A DNA stretch of 64,000 nucleotides from Siderastrea siderea (GCA_964030785.1 OZ034972.1:13959231-14023230); one strand, 5' to 3'; positions 43,710 to 58,683 are shown, numbered from the stretch's first letter. Translations and numbers: made by a program. Notes: generated from the letters alone by a model not told the origin.

Positions 43710-46700
43710 GAGCCGTTGTCAGTAACTTTCGAGAATCCGGCGACAGAGCCGAAAATTCAAATTTCTTTTTATTTGCCCAAAAGAACTCTTTTAGTGAACT
43801 ATTTTCAAAAATAATATTAAAAAGTTCCAGCGAGTTTTTATTTTGGCAAAAAAACGGAAAGTTCGAAATTGGCCTAAACGGGCCTTCGGACCTGATGTAA
43901 ATTATGCAAATTAGTACATTTTTAAAACGCTCGTACAAGACAACGAAAACTTCCCTGGAATTAATCTTTTCACAGTTTGTTAGACATCTTTTGAACTTGC
44001 TTTCAAAGTAAACTTTACGTCGATCTAAACGTTCTTTTCTTGATATCCACGCGCGTAAAGAGTACAGTATTTTCTATTCCGTTGATACACTGAATTTTAC
44101 CAATTTTTAGAAGACCATATCATCGGGGGTATACGAATATCTAGGTCATAAAAGGGCTCTTTGGAATTGGAAATGCTTGTTGTTTATCATATTAAAATAT
44201 TTAGTTTGGCCCGTGAAAAGGAAGAGCGCGAGGTGAAAATATGTGGAGTGCACTTTGACAGATTTCGCCATTTCTTTACTGTACTCCTATTTCAAGTCAC
44301 ATATGCTTTTCAGACACAACGGTCGACGTTTCTGGTCTGTACCATACTGCTTTTTTACTGAAAGTAAGCTAAAGCATTTGCTTATCTTAAATCTAGTTAC
44401 AAAGCGATGTTTTGACTTTATTTTACGCGAGTTTCACATAATAGAACAATTAGACGATGAAAGATCCCTGTCGACAATGTGATGTTTTGATAACGCGATG
44501 TTACCCTGTCGCACGAATATTTCGCTTTTCAGACTTTTCCAAACTAACTATCGTTACTTTAGGGCAGATATTAAAATTTCAAATGTTTAAGTACGTGAAT
44601 TCGAGTAAAAAGAAACCTTGAATAAATATGCCATTAAGTCACTTTACGATAAAAGAATTCGGCGGGCATAGATGCTATCAGAAATCTCCTTATGCAAATG
44701 AAAAGGCGTCTGCGCGATGTTTTTGTGTTGCTTTATAAGACTTAGACGCTGGCGCGTAAATAGCATGTTTTTGCAGTCCACTTGCTAAAATAGATTTGCC
44801 AATGAAGCTTATTAACTTTGATATTTGTTTGTTAAGATTTTTTTGAAAATATAATGGAATCAGGCCATTCACACTGACTTATTCCGCGATCAGAATAGAT
44901 AACTCTATAACCAGACTTAAAAAATCATTCCACTGTTAAGCTATACGGTGATTTACTTACTTGTAATGTTTGAATGAGTTTCTGTTCCCTCACAAAGCAA
45001 TCCTTAGCTGACATTTCGTACAATGGGCACGTCGGACAAAAATGATCAATGCCGGCCAAAAGCGAGTTGCATGTTGCGTGACAAGTGAAATGTGATACAG
45101 TAGCGCGGGGGAGAAATGACCAGGAAATGACTGTCAATATTTGCGTTCCTTATGACAGCTTTTCTTTCTTTCGTTCGTTCCTTCTTTATTAAAAAAACAC
45201 AAACGTTTCAAGTTATGCTCGATGAATTAAAACAAGAAACACGATAGTTTCATATTCTATTCAGTCATGATGTGAAGTCAAAAAAATCTATCCTGTGTGA
45301 ATTTTGGGGATGCTTTTTATGGAGCCAGTAATTCAGGCCAATTATTTATTCATTTATTTTATTTTTAAATTTTTATGTAACTTTCATGTTAACGGTCCTG
45401 TAACGTATTTACTCATTTTACTCTTGTAGCCCCTGAAGAAGGCTTGTCTTGCAAACCGAAATATCGTGCAAATTGTTGTTACATACATTTTTTTACTTTA
45501 CGTATTTCGTCTTCTGTGTCTTTCTTTGACTGCCGTAAGGATCATTCGTTCCGTATATTTATTTTAGGGGAAGGGGATCCTGGCGCACGAGCGTGGAGGG
45601 AGCGAGAACGCAACAAGATTTTCCCGCCTCTCTTGGTCTCCCGAAGTCGCTGTATCAAACGATAAACAAGCTAACGCCCTCAAATAAACCGGCGTTTCCC
45701 AACGATACATAGCCTGCGTAGCAGTCGTTTCTGTTTCCTTTTAGCCAAGCGAAAGAAGTGTGAGGCAAGCGGGATACGCGCGAGGGCATGGGGCGAAAAA
45801 GAGGAAAACAATTAGAAGCGGGGAAGTGGTGAGGGGCTAGACGATACATCATGAATCGCCGTTGCGAAACGGCCGAGTTCCGTCGCGAAGAAATTGGCAA
45901 CGGTGATCCGGCAAATTGGCAAAATTCGCAACGGCGATCCATGATGTATCGTCGGGAAACACCGGTTTAGTTGAGGGCGTTAGTTTGTTTATCGTTTGAT
46001 ACAGAGACCTGGGGAGAGGCGGGAAAATTGTCGAGTTTCCGCTCAATCCCTCCGGCTTTCGCGCGCCAGGATCTCCCTCCCCTCCGCACCCCCTCCTCCT
46101 GTTTCTAGAGCTTTCCTAGTAGTCGTTCCTCTTTATGTGGAAAACTTTTAACTAATGTACACGTACGCTCTACTTCAGTTCTTTTCCAAAACTATTAACC
46201 TCATCCGGACCAATTTCTAATGACTTCAGGTGTGGGTGAACGTCCTTAGACGAGGAGGTTCCTCGATAGTTTTCGATAGTTTTGCAAAAGAAGTAGAGCG
46301 AACGTCTACATTAGTTAAAAGTTTTCCACATAAAGAGGAACGACTACTAGGAAAGCTCTAGAAACAGGAGGAGGGGGTGCGGAGGGGAGGGAGATCCTGG
46401 CGCGCGAGAGCCGGAGGGAGCGAGCGGGAACTCGACAAGATGGCGGGAAGGATTTTCCCGCCTCTCCCCAGGTCTCTGTATCAAACGATAAACAAACTAA
46501 CGCCCTCAACTAAACCGGTGTTTCCCGACGATACATCATGGATCGCCGTTGCGAATTTTGCCAATTTGCCAGATCACCGTTGCCAATTTCTTCGCGACGG
46601 AACTCGGCCGTTTCGCAACGGCGATTCATGATGTATCGTCTAGCCCCTCACCACTTCCCCGCTTCTAATTGCTTTCCTCTTTTTCGCCCCATGCCCTCGC

Positions 46701-48761
46701 GCGTATCCCGCTTGCCTCACACTTCTTTCGCTTGGCTAAAAGGAAACAGAAACGACTGCTACGCAGGCTATGTATCGTTGGGAAACGCCGGTTTATTTGA
46801 GGGCGTCAGTCTATTTGAGGGCGACTTCGGGAGACCAAGAGAGGCGGGAAAATCTTGTTGCGTTCTCGCTCCCTCCACGCTCGTGCGCCAGGATCCCCTT
46901 CCCCTAAAAAAATATACGGAACGAATGATCCTTACGGCAGTCAAAGAAAGACACAGAAGACGAAATACGTAAAGTAAAAAAATGTATGTAACAACAATTT
47001 GCACGATATTTCGGTTTGCAAGACAAGCCTTCTTCAGGGGCTACAAGAGTAAAATGAGTAAATACGTTACAGGACCGTTAACATGAAAGTTACATAAAAA
47101 TTTAAAAATAAAATAAATGAATAAATCAATGGCCTGAATTACTGACCCCATAAAAAGCATCCCCAAAATTCACACAGGATAGATTTTTTTGACTTCACAT
47201 CATGACTGAATAGAACATGAAACTATCGTGTTTCTTGTTTTAATTCATCGAGTATAACTTAAAACGTTTGTTTTTTAATAAAGAAGGAACGAACGAAAGA
47301 AAGAAAAGCTGTCATAAGGAACGCAAATATTGACAGTCATTTCCTGGTCATTTCTCCCCCGCGCTACTGTATCACATTTCAATTGTCACGCAACATGCAA
47401 CTCGCTTTTGGCCGGCATTGATCATTTTTGTCCGACGTGCCCATGTACGAAATGTCAGCTAAGGATTGCTTTGTGAGGGAACAGAAACTCATTCAAACAT
47501 TGCAAGTAAGTAAATCACCGTATAGCTTAACAGTGGAATGATTTTTAAAGTCTGGTTATAGAGTTATCTATTCTGATCGCGGAATGAGTCAGTGTGAATG
47601 GCCTGATTCCATTATATTTTCAAAAAAATCTTAACAAACAAATATCAAAGTTAATAAGCTTCATTGGCAAATCTATTTTAGCAAGTGGACTGCAAAAACA
47701 TGCTATTTACGCGCCAGCGTTTAAGTCTTATAAAGCAACACAAAAACATCGCGCAGACGCCTTTTCATTTGCATAAGAAGATTTCTGATAGCATCTATGC
47801 CCGCCGAATTCCTTTATCGTAAAGTGACTTAATGGCATATTTATTCAAGGTTTCTTTTTACTCGAATTCGCGTACTTAAACATTTAAAATTTTAATATCT
47901 GCCCTAAAGTAACGATAGTTTAATAGTTTGGAAAAGTCTGAAAAGCGAAATATCCGTGTGACAGGCTAACATCGGGTTATCAAAACATCACATTGTCGAC
48001 AGGGATCTTTCATCGTCTAATTGTTCTATTATGTGAAACTCGCGTAAAATAAAGTCAAAACATCGCTTTGTAACTAGATTTAAGATAAGGAAATGCTTTA
48101 GCTCACTTTCAGTATAAAAGCAGTATGGTACAGACCAGAAACGTCGACCGTTGTGTCTGAAAAGCATATGTGACTTGAAATAGGAGTACAGTAAAGAAAT
48201 GGCGAAATCTGTCAAAGTGCACTCCACATATTTTCACCTCGCGCTCTTCCTTTTCACGGGCCAAACTAAATATTTTAATATGATAAACAACAAGCATTTC
48301 CGATTGCAAAGAGCTCTTTCATGACCTAGATATTCGTATACCCCCGATGATATGGTCTTCTAAAAATTGGTAAAATTCAGTGTATCAACGGAATAGAAAA
48401 TACTGTACTCTTTACGCGCGTGGATATCAAGAAAAGAACGTTTAGATCGACGTAAAGTTTACTTTGAAAGCAAGTTCAAGAGATGTCTAACAAACCTTAA
48501 AAAGAGTAATTCTAGGCAAGCTTTCGTTGTCTTGTACGAGCGTTTTGAAAATGTACTAATTTGCATAATTTACATCAGGTCCGAAGGCCCGTTTAGGCCA
48601 ATTTCGAACTTTCCGTTTTTTTGCCAAAATAAACACCCGCTGGAACTTTTTAATATTATTTTTGAAAATAGTTCACCAAAAGGGTTCTTTTGGGAAAAAT
48701 AAAAAGAAATTTGAATTTTCGGCTCTGTCGCCGGATTCTCGAAAGTTACTGACAACGGCTC
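43710..48761. mobile_element. Element J: 5.05-kb near-perfect palindrome with TTAA duplication
   Basis: The sequence reads nearly the same on both strands about a centre at 46235. Each arm is close to 2.5 kb, with only a short (about 60-base) unmatched centre. The ends GAGCCGTTGTCAGTAAC are flanked by TTAA (43706-43709 and 48762-48765), the piggyBac/Kolobok target site, and the insertion is precise within a satellite unit. Arms contain mirrored open frames (for example 44243-44482 and 47988-48227) that I do not recognise, and mirrored nested repeats. It behaves like a long-inverted-repeat (foldback) transposon. Confidence 0.8.
45570..46085. repeat. Nested inverted repeat in left arm of J (mirrored at 46385-46900)
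   Basis: Two blocks of about 140 bases (45575-45710 and 45940-46080) are inverted relative to each other. They share GGATCCTGGCGC, TTTTCCCGCCTCTC and TATCAAACGATAAACAA. They enclose a segment with GCCTGCGTAGCAGTCG. The whole unit was present before the arms were duplicated, since it is mirrored in the right arm. Confidence 0.65.
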
Positions 48762-51700
48762 TTAAAAAGTTACTTCACACAGGCACATAAATGCCCCAGT
48801 GCATCTGCTGCGTACAGGTAAACAGGTCACCCAAGTACACAACAGATAGATTAGAAACAAAACAATACACACAACTTTCGAAGCAGCTCATTTACACTCA
48901 AAACAAACAATCATTAAAAAGTTACTTCACACAGGCACATAAATGCCCCAGTGCATCTGCTGTGTACAGGTAAACAGGTCACCCAAGTACACAACAGATA
49001 GATTAGAAACAAAACAATACACACAACTTTCGAAGCAGCTCGCTTACACTCAAAACAAACAATCATTAAAAAGTTACTTCCCACAGGCACATAAATGCCC
49101 CAGTGCATCTGCTGTGTACAGGTAAACAGGTCACCCAAGTACACAACAGATAGATTAGAAACAAAACAATACTCAAAACTTTCGAAGCAGCTCGCTTAAA
49201 ATCAAAACAAACAATCATTAAAAAGTTACTTCACACAGGCACATAAATGCCCCAGTGCATCTGCTGTGTACAGGTAAACAGGTCACCCAAGTACACAACA
49301 GATAGATTAGAAACAAAACAATACACACAACTTTCAAAGCTGCTCGCTTACACACAAAACAAACAATCATTAAAAAGTTACTTCACACAGGCACATAAAT
49401 ACCCCAGTGCATCTGCTGTGTACAGGTAAACAGGTCAACCAAGTACACAACAGATAGATTAGAAACAAAACATTACTCACAACTTTCGCAGCTGCTCGCT
49501 TACACTTCAAACAAACAATCATTAAAAGTTACCTCACACAGGCACATAAATGCCCCAGTGCATCTGCTGTGTACAGGTAAACAGGTCACCCAGGTACACA
49601 ACAGATAGATTAGAAACAAAACAATACACACAACTTTCAGAGCTGCTCGCTTACACACAAAACAAACAATCATTAAAAAGTTACTTCACACAGGCACATA
49701 AATACCCCAGTGCATCTGCTGTGTACAGGTAAACAGGTCAACCAAGTACACAACAGATAGATTAGAAACAAAACAATACTCACAACTTTTGAAGCAGCTC
49801 GCTTACACTCAGAACAAACAATCATTAAAAAGTTAGTTCACACAGGCACATAAATACCCCAGTGCATCTGCTGTGTACAGGTAAACAGGTCACCCAAGTA
49901 CACAACAGATAGATTAGAAACAAAACAATACTCAAAACTTTCGAAGCAGCTCGCTTAAAATCAAAACAAACAATCATTAAAAAGTTACTTCACACAGGCA
50001 CATAAATGCACCAGTGCATCTGCTGTGTACAGGTAAACAGGTCACCCAGGTACACAACAGATAGATTAGAAACAAAACAATACACACAACTTTCAAAGCT
50101 GCTCGCTTACACACAAAACAAACAATCATTAAAAAGTTACTTCACACAGGCACATAAATACCCCAGTGCATCTGCTGTGTACAGGTAAACAGGTCAACCA
50201 AGTACACAACAGATAGATTAGAAACAAAACATTACTCACAACTTTCGCAGCTGCTCGCTTACACTTCAAACAAACAATCATTAAAAGTTACCTCACACAG
50301 GCACATAAATGCCCCAGTGCATCTGCTGTGTACAGGTAAACAGGTCACCCAGGTACACAACAGATAGATTAGAAACAAAACAATACACACAACTTTCAGA
50401 GCTGCTCGCTTACACACAAAACAAACAATCATTAAAAAGTTACTTCACACAGGCACATAAATACCCCAGTGCATCTGCTGTGTACAGGTAAACAGGTCAA
50501 CCAAGTACACAACAGATAGATTAGAAACAAAACAATACTCACAACTTTTGAAGCAGCTCGCTTACACTCAGAACAAACAATCATTAAAAAGTTAGTTCAC
50601 ACAGGCACATAAATACCCCAGTGCATCTGCTGTGTACAGGTAAACAGGTCACCCAAGTACACAACAGATAGATTAGAAACAAAACAATACTCAAAACTTT
50701 CGAAGCAGCTCGCTTAAAATCAAAACAAACAATCATTAAAAAGTTACTTCACACAGGCACATAAATGCCCCAGTGCATCTGCTGTGTACAGGTAAACAGG
50801 TCACCCAGGTACACAACAGATAGATTAGAAACAAAACAATACACACAACTTTCAAAGCTGCTCGCTTACACACAAAACAAACAATCATTAAAAAGTTACT
50901 TCACACAGGCACATAAATACCCCAGTGCATCTGCTGTGTACAGGTAAACAGGTCAACCAAGTACACAACAGATAGATTAGAAACAAAACAATACTCACAA
51001 CTTTTGAAGCAGCTCGCTTACACTCAGAACAAAGAATCATTAAAAAGTTAGTTCACACAGGCACATAAATACCCCAGTGCGTCTGCTGTGTACAGGTAAA
51101 CAGGTCACCCAACTACACAACAGATAGATTAGAAACAAAAAAATACTGACAACTTTCGAAGCAGCTCGCTTACACTCAAAACAAACGATCATTAAGAAGT
51201 TAGTTCACACAGGCACATAGATGCCCCAGTGCATTTGCTGTGTACAGGTAAACAGGTCACCCAAGTACACAACAGATAGATTAGAAACAAAACAATACAC
51301 ACAACTTTCGAAGCAGCTCGCTTACACTCAAAACAAACAATCATTAAAAAGTTACTTCACACAGGCACAAAAATGCCCCAGTGCATCTGCTGTGTACAGG
51401 TAAACAGGTCACCCAAGTACACAACAGATAGATTAGAAACAAAACAATACTCACAACTGTCGAAGCAGCTCGCTTACACTCAAAACAAACGATCATTAAA
51501 AAGTTAGTTCACACAGGCACATAAATGCCCCAGTGCATCTGCTGTGTACAGGTAAACAGGTCACCCAAGTACAAAACAGATAGATTAGAAACAAAACAAT
51601 ACTCACAACTTTCCAAGCAGCTCGCTTACACTCAAAACAAACGATCATTAAAAAGTTAGTTCACACAGGCACATAGATGCCCCAGTGCATTTGCTGTGTA

Positions 51701-54700
51701 CAGGTAAACAGGTCACCCAAGTACACAACAGATAAATTAGAAACAAAACAATACACACAACTTTCAAAGCTGCTCGCTTACACACAAAACAAACAATCAT
51801 TAAAAAGTTACTTCACACAGGCACATAAATACCCCAGTGCATCTGCTGTGTACAGGTAAACAGGTCAACCAAGTACACAACAGATAGATTAGAAACAAAA
51901 CAATACTCACAACTTTCAAAGCAGCTCGCTTACACTCAAAACAAACAATCATTAAAAAGTTACTTCACACAGGCACATAAATGCCCCAGTGCATCTGCTG
52001 TGTACAGGTAAACAGGTCACCCAAGTACAAAACAGATAGATTAGAAACAAAACAATACTCACAACTTTCCAAGCAGCTCGCTTACACTCAAAACAAACGA
52101 TCATTAAAAAGTTAGTTCACACAGGCACATAGATGCCCCAGTGCATTTGCTGTGTACAGGTAAACAGGTCACCCAAGTACACAACAGATAAATTAGAAAC
52201 AAAACAATACACACAACTTTCGAAGCAGCTCATTTACACTCAAAACAAACAATCATTAAAAAGTTACTTCACACAGGCACATAAATGCCCCAGTGCATCT
52301 GCTGTGTACAGGTAAACAGGTCACCCAAGTACACAACCGATAGATTAGAAACAAAACAATACACACAACTTTCGAAGCAGCTCGCTTACACTCAAAACAA
52401 ACAATCATTAAAAAGTTACTTCACACAGGCACATAAATGCCCCAGTGCATCTGCTGTGTACAGGTAAACAGGTCACCCAAGTACACAACAGATAGATTAG
52501 AAACAAAACAATACTCAAAACTTTCGAAGCAGCTCGCTTAAAATCAAAACAAACAATCATTAAAAAGTTACTTCACACAGGCACATAAATGCCCCAGTGC
52601 ATCTGCTGTGTACAGGTAAACAGGTCACCCAAGTACACAACAGATAGATTAGAAACAAAACAATACTCACAACTTTTGAAGCAGCTCGCTTACAGTCAGA
52701 ACAAACAATCATTAAAAAGTTAGTTCACACAGGCACATAAATACCCCAGTGCGTCTGCTGTGTACAGGTAAACAGGTCACCCAAGTACACAACAGATAGA
52801 TTAGAAACAAAACAATACACACAACTTTCGAAGCAGCTCGCTTACACTCAAAACAAACAATCATTAAAAAGTTAGTTCACACAGGCACATAAATGCCCCA
52901 GTGCATCTGCTGTGTACAGGTAAACAGGTCACCCAAGTACACAACAGATAGATTAGAAACAAAACAATACTGACAACTTTCGAAGCAGCTCGCTTACACT
53001 CAAAACAAACGATCATTAAAAAGTTAGTTCACACAGGCACATAGATGCCCCAGTGCATTTGCTGTGTACAGGTAAACAGGTCACCCAAGTACACAACAGA
53101 TAGATTAGAAACAAAACAATACACACAACTTTCGAAGCAGCTCACTTACACTCAAAACAAACAATCATTAAAAAGTTACTTCACACAGGCACAAAAATGC
53201 CCCAGTGCATCTGCTGTGTACAGGTAAACAGGTCACCCAAGTACACAACAGATAGATTAGAAACAAAACAATACTCACAACTGTCGAAACAGCTCGCTTA
53301 CACTCAAAACAAACGATCATTAAAAAGTTAGTTCACACAGGCACATAAATGCCCCAGTGCATCTGCTGTGTACAGGTAAACAGGTCACCCAAGTACACAA
53401 CAGATAGATTAGAAACAAAACAATACTCACAACTTTCAAAGCAGCTCGCTTACACTCAAAACAAACAATCATTAAAAAGTTACTTCACACAGGCACATAA
53501 ATGCCCCAGTGCATCTGCTGTGTACAGGTAAACAGGTCACCCAAGTACAAAACAGATAGATTAGAAACAAAACAATACTCACAACTTTCCAAGTAGCTCG
53601 CTTACACTCAAAACAAACGATCATTAAAAAGTTAGTTCACACAGGCACATAGATGCCCCAGTGCATTTGCTGTGTACAGGTAAACAGGTCACCCAAGTAC
53701 ACAACAGATAAATTAGAAACAAAACAATACACACAACTTTCAAAGCTGCTCGCTTACACACAAAACAAACAATCATTAAAAAGTTACTTCACACAGGCAC
53801 ATAAATACCCCAGTGCATCTGCTGTGTACAGGTAAACAGGTCAACCAAGTACACAACAGATAGATTAGAAACAAAACAATACTCACAACTTTTGAAGCAG
53901 CTCGCTTACACTCAGAACAAACAATCATTAAAAAGTTAGTTCACACAGGCACATAAATACCCCAGTGCGTCTGCTGTGTACAGGTAAACAGGTCACCCAA
54001 GTACACAACAGATAGATTAGAAACAAAACAATACTCACAACTTTCGAAGCAGCTCGCTTACACTCAAAACAAACAATTATTAAAAAGTTAGTTCACACAG
54101 GCACATAAATGCCCCAGTGCATCTGCTGTGTACAGGTAAACAGGTCACCCAAGTACACAACAGATAGATTAGAAACAAAACAATACTGACAACTTTCGAA
54201 GCAGCTCGCTTACACTCAAAACAAACGATCATTAAAAAGTTAGTTCACACAGGCACATAGATGCCCCAGTGCATTTGCTGTGTACAGGTAAACAGGTCAC
54301 CCAAGTACACAACAGATAGATTAGAAATAAAACAATACACACAACTTTCGAAGCAGCTCGCTTACACTCAAAACAAACAATCATTAAAAAGTTACTTCAC
54401 ACAGGCACAAAAATGCCCCAGTGCATCTGCTGTGTACAGGTAAACAGGTCACCCAAGTACACAACAGATAGATTAGAAACAAAACAATACTCACAACTGT
54501 CGAAGCAGCTCGCTTCCACTCAAAACAAACGATCATTAAAAAGTTAGTTCACACAGGCACATAAATGCCCCAGTGCATCTGCTGTGTACAGGTAAACAGG
54601 TCACCCAAGTACACAACAGATAGATTAGAAACAAAACAATACTCACAACTTTCAAAGCAGCTCGCTTACACTCAAAACAAACAATCATTAAAAAGTTACT

Positions 54701-57700
54701 TCACACAGGCACATAAATGCCCCAGTGCATCTGCTGTGTACAGGTAAACAGGTCACCCAAGTACACAACAGATAGATTAGAAACAAAACTATACACACAA
54801 CTTTCGAAGCAGCTCGCTTACACTCAAAACAAACAATCATTAAAAAGTTACTTCCCACAGGCACATAAATGCCCCAGTGCATCTGCTGTGTACAGGTAAA
54901 CAGGTCACCCAAGTACACAACAGATAGATTAGAAACAAAACAATACTCACAACTTTCAAAGCAGCTCGCTTACACTCAAAACAAACAATCATTAAAAAGT
55001 TACTTCACACAGGCACATAAATGCCCCAGTGCATCTGCTGTGTACAGGTAAACAGGTCACCCAAGTACAAAACAGATAGATTAGAAACAAAACAATACTC
55101 ACAACTTTCCAAGCAGCTCGCTTACACTCAAAACAAACGATCATTAAAAAGTTAGTTCACACAGGCACATAGATGCCCCAGTGCATTTGCTGTGTACAGG
55201 TAAACAGGTCACCCAAGTACACAACAGATAAATTAGAAACAAAACAATACACACAACTTTCGAAGCAGCTCATTTACACTCAAAACAAACAATCATTAAA
55301 AAGTTACTTCACACAGGCACATAAATGCCCCAGTGCATCTGCTGTGTACAGGTAAACAGGTCACCCAAGTACACAACAGATAGATTAGAAACAAAACAAT
55401 ACACACAACTTTCGAAGCAGCTCGCTTACACTCAAAACAAACAATCATTAAAAAGTTACTTCACACAGGCACATAAATGCCCCAGTGCATCTGCTGTGTA
55501 CAGGTAAACAGGTCACCCAAGTACACAACAGATAGATTAGAAACAAAACAATACTCAAAACTTTCGAAGCAGCTCGCTTAAAATCAAAACAAACAATCAT
55601 TAAAAAGTTACTTCACACAGGCACATAAATGCCCCAGTGCATCTGCTGTGTACAGGTAAACAGGTCACCCAAGTACACAACAGATAGATTAGAAACAAAA
55701 CAATACTCACAACTTTTGAAGCAGCTCGCTTACACTCAGAACAAACAATCATTAAAAAGTTAGTTCACACAGGCACATAAATACCCCAGTGCGTCTGCTG
55801 TGTACAGGTAAACAGGTCACCCAAGTACACAACAGATAGATTAGAAACAAAACAATTCTCACAACTTTCGAAGCAGCTCGCTTACACTCAAAACAAACAA
55901 TCATTAAAAAGTTAGTTCACACAGGCACATAAATGCCCCAGTGCATCTGCTGTGTACAGGTAAACAGGTCACCCAAGTACACAACAGATAGATTAGAAAC
56001 AAAACAATACTGACAACTTTCGAAGCAGCTCGCTTACACTCAAAACAAAGGATCATTAAAAAGTTAGTTCACACAGGCACATAGATGCCCCATTGCATTT
56101 GCTGTGTACAGGTAAACAGGTCACCCAAGTACACAACAGATAGATTAGAAACAAAACAATACACACAACTTTCGAAGCAGCTCGCTTACACTCAAAACAA
56201 ACAATCATTAAAAAGTTACTTCACACAGGCACAAAAATGCCCCAGTGCATCTGCTGTGTACAGGTAAACAGGTCACCCAAGTACACAACAGATAGATTAG
56301 AAACAAAACAATACTCACAACTGTCGAAACAGCTCGCTTACACTCAAAACAAACGATCATTAAAAAGTTAGTTCACACAGGCACATAAATGCCCCAGTGC
56401 ATTTGCTGTGTACAGGTAAACAGGTCACCCAAGTACACAACAGATAGATTAGAAACAAAACAATACTCACAACTTTCAAAGCAGCTCGCTTACACTCAAA
56501 ACAAACAATCATTAAAAAGTTACTTCACACAGGCACATAAATGCCCCAGTGCATCTGCTGTGTACAGGTAAACAGGTCACCCAAGTACAAAACAGATAGA
56601 TTAGAAGCAAAACAATACTCACAACTTTCCAAGCAGCTCGCTTACACTCAAAACAAACGATCATTAAAAAGTTAGTTCACACAGGCACATAGATGCCCCA
56701 GTGCATTTGCTGTGTACAGGTAAACAGGTCACCCAAGTACACAACAGATAAATTAGAAACAAAACAATACACACAACTTTCGAAGCAGCTCATTTACACT
56801 CAAAACAAACAATCATTAAAAAGTTACTTCACACAGGCACATAAATGCCCCAGTGCATCTGCTGTGTACAGGTAAACAGGTCACCCAAGTACACAACAGA
56901 TAGATTAGAAACAAAACAATACACACAACTTTCGAAGCAGCTCGCTTACACTCAAAACAAACAATCATTAAAAAGTTACTTCACACAGGCAAATAAATGC
57001 CCCAGTGCATCTGCTGTGTACAGGTAAACAGGTCACCCAAGTACACAACAGATAGATTAGAAACAAAACAATACTCAAAACTTTCGAAGCAGCTCGCTTA
57101 AAATCAAAACAAACAATCATTAAAAAGTTACTTCACACAGGCACATAAATGCCCCAGTGCATCTGCTGTGTACAGGTAAACAGGTCACCCAGGTACAAAA
57201 CAGATAGATTAGAAACAAAACAATACACACAACTTTCAAAGCTGCTCGCTTACACACAAAACAAACAATCATTAAAAAGTTACTTCACACAGGCACATAA
57301 ATACCCCAGTGCATCTGCTGTGTACAGGTAAACAGGTCAACCAAGTACACAACAGATAGATTAGAAACAAAACAATACTCACAACTTTTGAAGCAGCTCG
57401 CTTACACTCAGAACAAACAATCATTAAAAAGTTAGTTCACACAGGCACATAAATACCCCAGTGCATCTGCTGTGTACAGGTAAACAGGTCACCCAAGTAC
57501 ACAACAGATAAATTAGAAACAAAACAATACACACAACCTTCGAAGCAGCTCGCTTACACTCAAAACAAACAATCATTAAAAAGTTACCTCACACAGGCAA
57601 ATAAATGCCCCAGTGCGTCTGCTGTGTACAGGTAAACAGGTCACCCAAGTACACAACAGATAGATTAGAAACAAAACAATACTCACAACTTTCGAAGCAG

Positions 57701-58550
57701 CTCGCTTACACTCAAAACAAACAATCATTAAAAAGTTAGTTCACACAGGCACATAAATGCCCCAGTGCATCTGCTGTGTACAGGTAAACAGGTCACCCAA
57801 GTACACAACAGATAGATTAGAAACAAAACAATACTCACAACTGTCGAAGCAGCTCGCTTACACTCAAAACAAACGATCATTAAAAAGTTAGTTCACACAG
57901 GCACATAGATGCCCCAGTGCATTTGCTGTGTACAGGTAAACAGGTCACCCAAGTACACAACAGATAGATTAGAAACAAAACAATACACACAACTTTCGAA
58001 GCAGCTCATTTACACTCAAAAGAAACAATCATTAAAAAGTTACTTCACACAGGCACATAAATGCCCCAGTGCATCTGCTGTGTACAGGTAAACAGGTCAC
58101 CCAAGTACACAACAGATAGATTAGAAACAAAACAATACTCACAACTGTCGAAGCAGCTCGCTTACACTCAAAACAAACGATCATTAAAAAGTTAGTTCAC
58201 ACAGGCACATAAATGCCCCAGTGCATCTGCTGTGTACAGGTAAACAGGTCACCCAAGTACACAACAGATAGATTAGAAACAAAACAATACTCATAACTTT
58301 CAAAGCAGCTCGCTTACACGCAAAACAAACAATCATTAAAAAGTTACTTCACACAGGCACATAAATGCCCCAGTGCATCTGCTGTGTACAGGTAAACAGG
58401 TCACCCAAGTACACAACAGATAGATTAGAAACAAACCATTACTCACAACTTTCAAAGCTGCTCGCTTACTCTCAAAACAAACAATCATTAAAAAGTTACT
58501 TCACACAGGCACATAAATGCCCCAGTGCTGTGTACAGGTAAACAGGTCAT
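48762..58550 (+). repeat. 152-bp satellite array, about 64 units, with higher-order repeats
   Basis: The unit runs from GCCCCAGTGCATCTGCTG through CAGGTAAACAGGTCACCC, GATAGATTAGAAACAAAAC and CAAACAATCATTAAAAAG. The period is 152 (occasionally 151). Variants recur in blocks. A rare CATTACTCACAACTTTCGCAG variant recurs after 759 bases (49471 and 50230), a five-unit block. Blocks from about 52133 recur after 3040 bases (55173), and 55173 recurs after 1520 (56693), i.e. 20 and 10 units. This is higher-order structure as in centromeric satellites. The 60-codon frames in nearly every unit are by-products: 152 is not divisible by 3. Confidence 0.95.
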
Positions 58551-58601
58551 CCAAGGATACAACTTGTATACTATTGGTAGCTTTCAAAGACATGAAAAAG
58601 G

Positions 58602-58615
58602 CCCCCCCCCCCCCC
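58602..58615. repeat. Poly-C run
   Basis: About 14 C in a row lie just beyond the satellite. Confidence 0.9.
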
Positions 58616-58683
58616 TCATTACTCTCTCCACTGTCCTTTTTTCGGGAGTGTCTTGACTGCATAGTTTTTAAATTTTGTTAAAT

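Noticed and set aside
44161..48309. Mirrored frames in the arms of J as a duplicated gene
   Set aside because: The mirror pairs are explained by the palindrome itself. The frames are short, rich in aromatic residues and not recognised, with no start context or domain.
48791..58091. Dozens of near-identical 60-codon open frames (MPQCICCVQVNRSP type)
   Set aside because: They arise once per satellite unit, the period is not a multiple of 3, and each ends by running into the next unit. No sign of a real protein.
48762..58550. Regular direct repeats resembling a CRISPR array
   Set aside because: The whole 152-base unit is conserved with no unique spacers, there are no cas genes, and the surrounding sequence is eukaryotic. 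It is a satellite.
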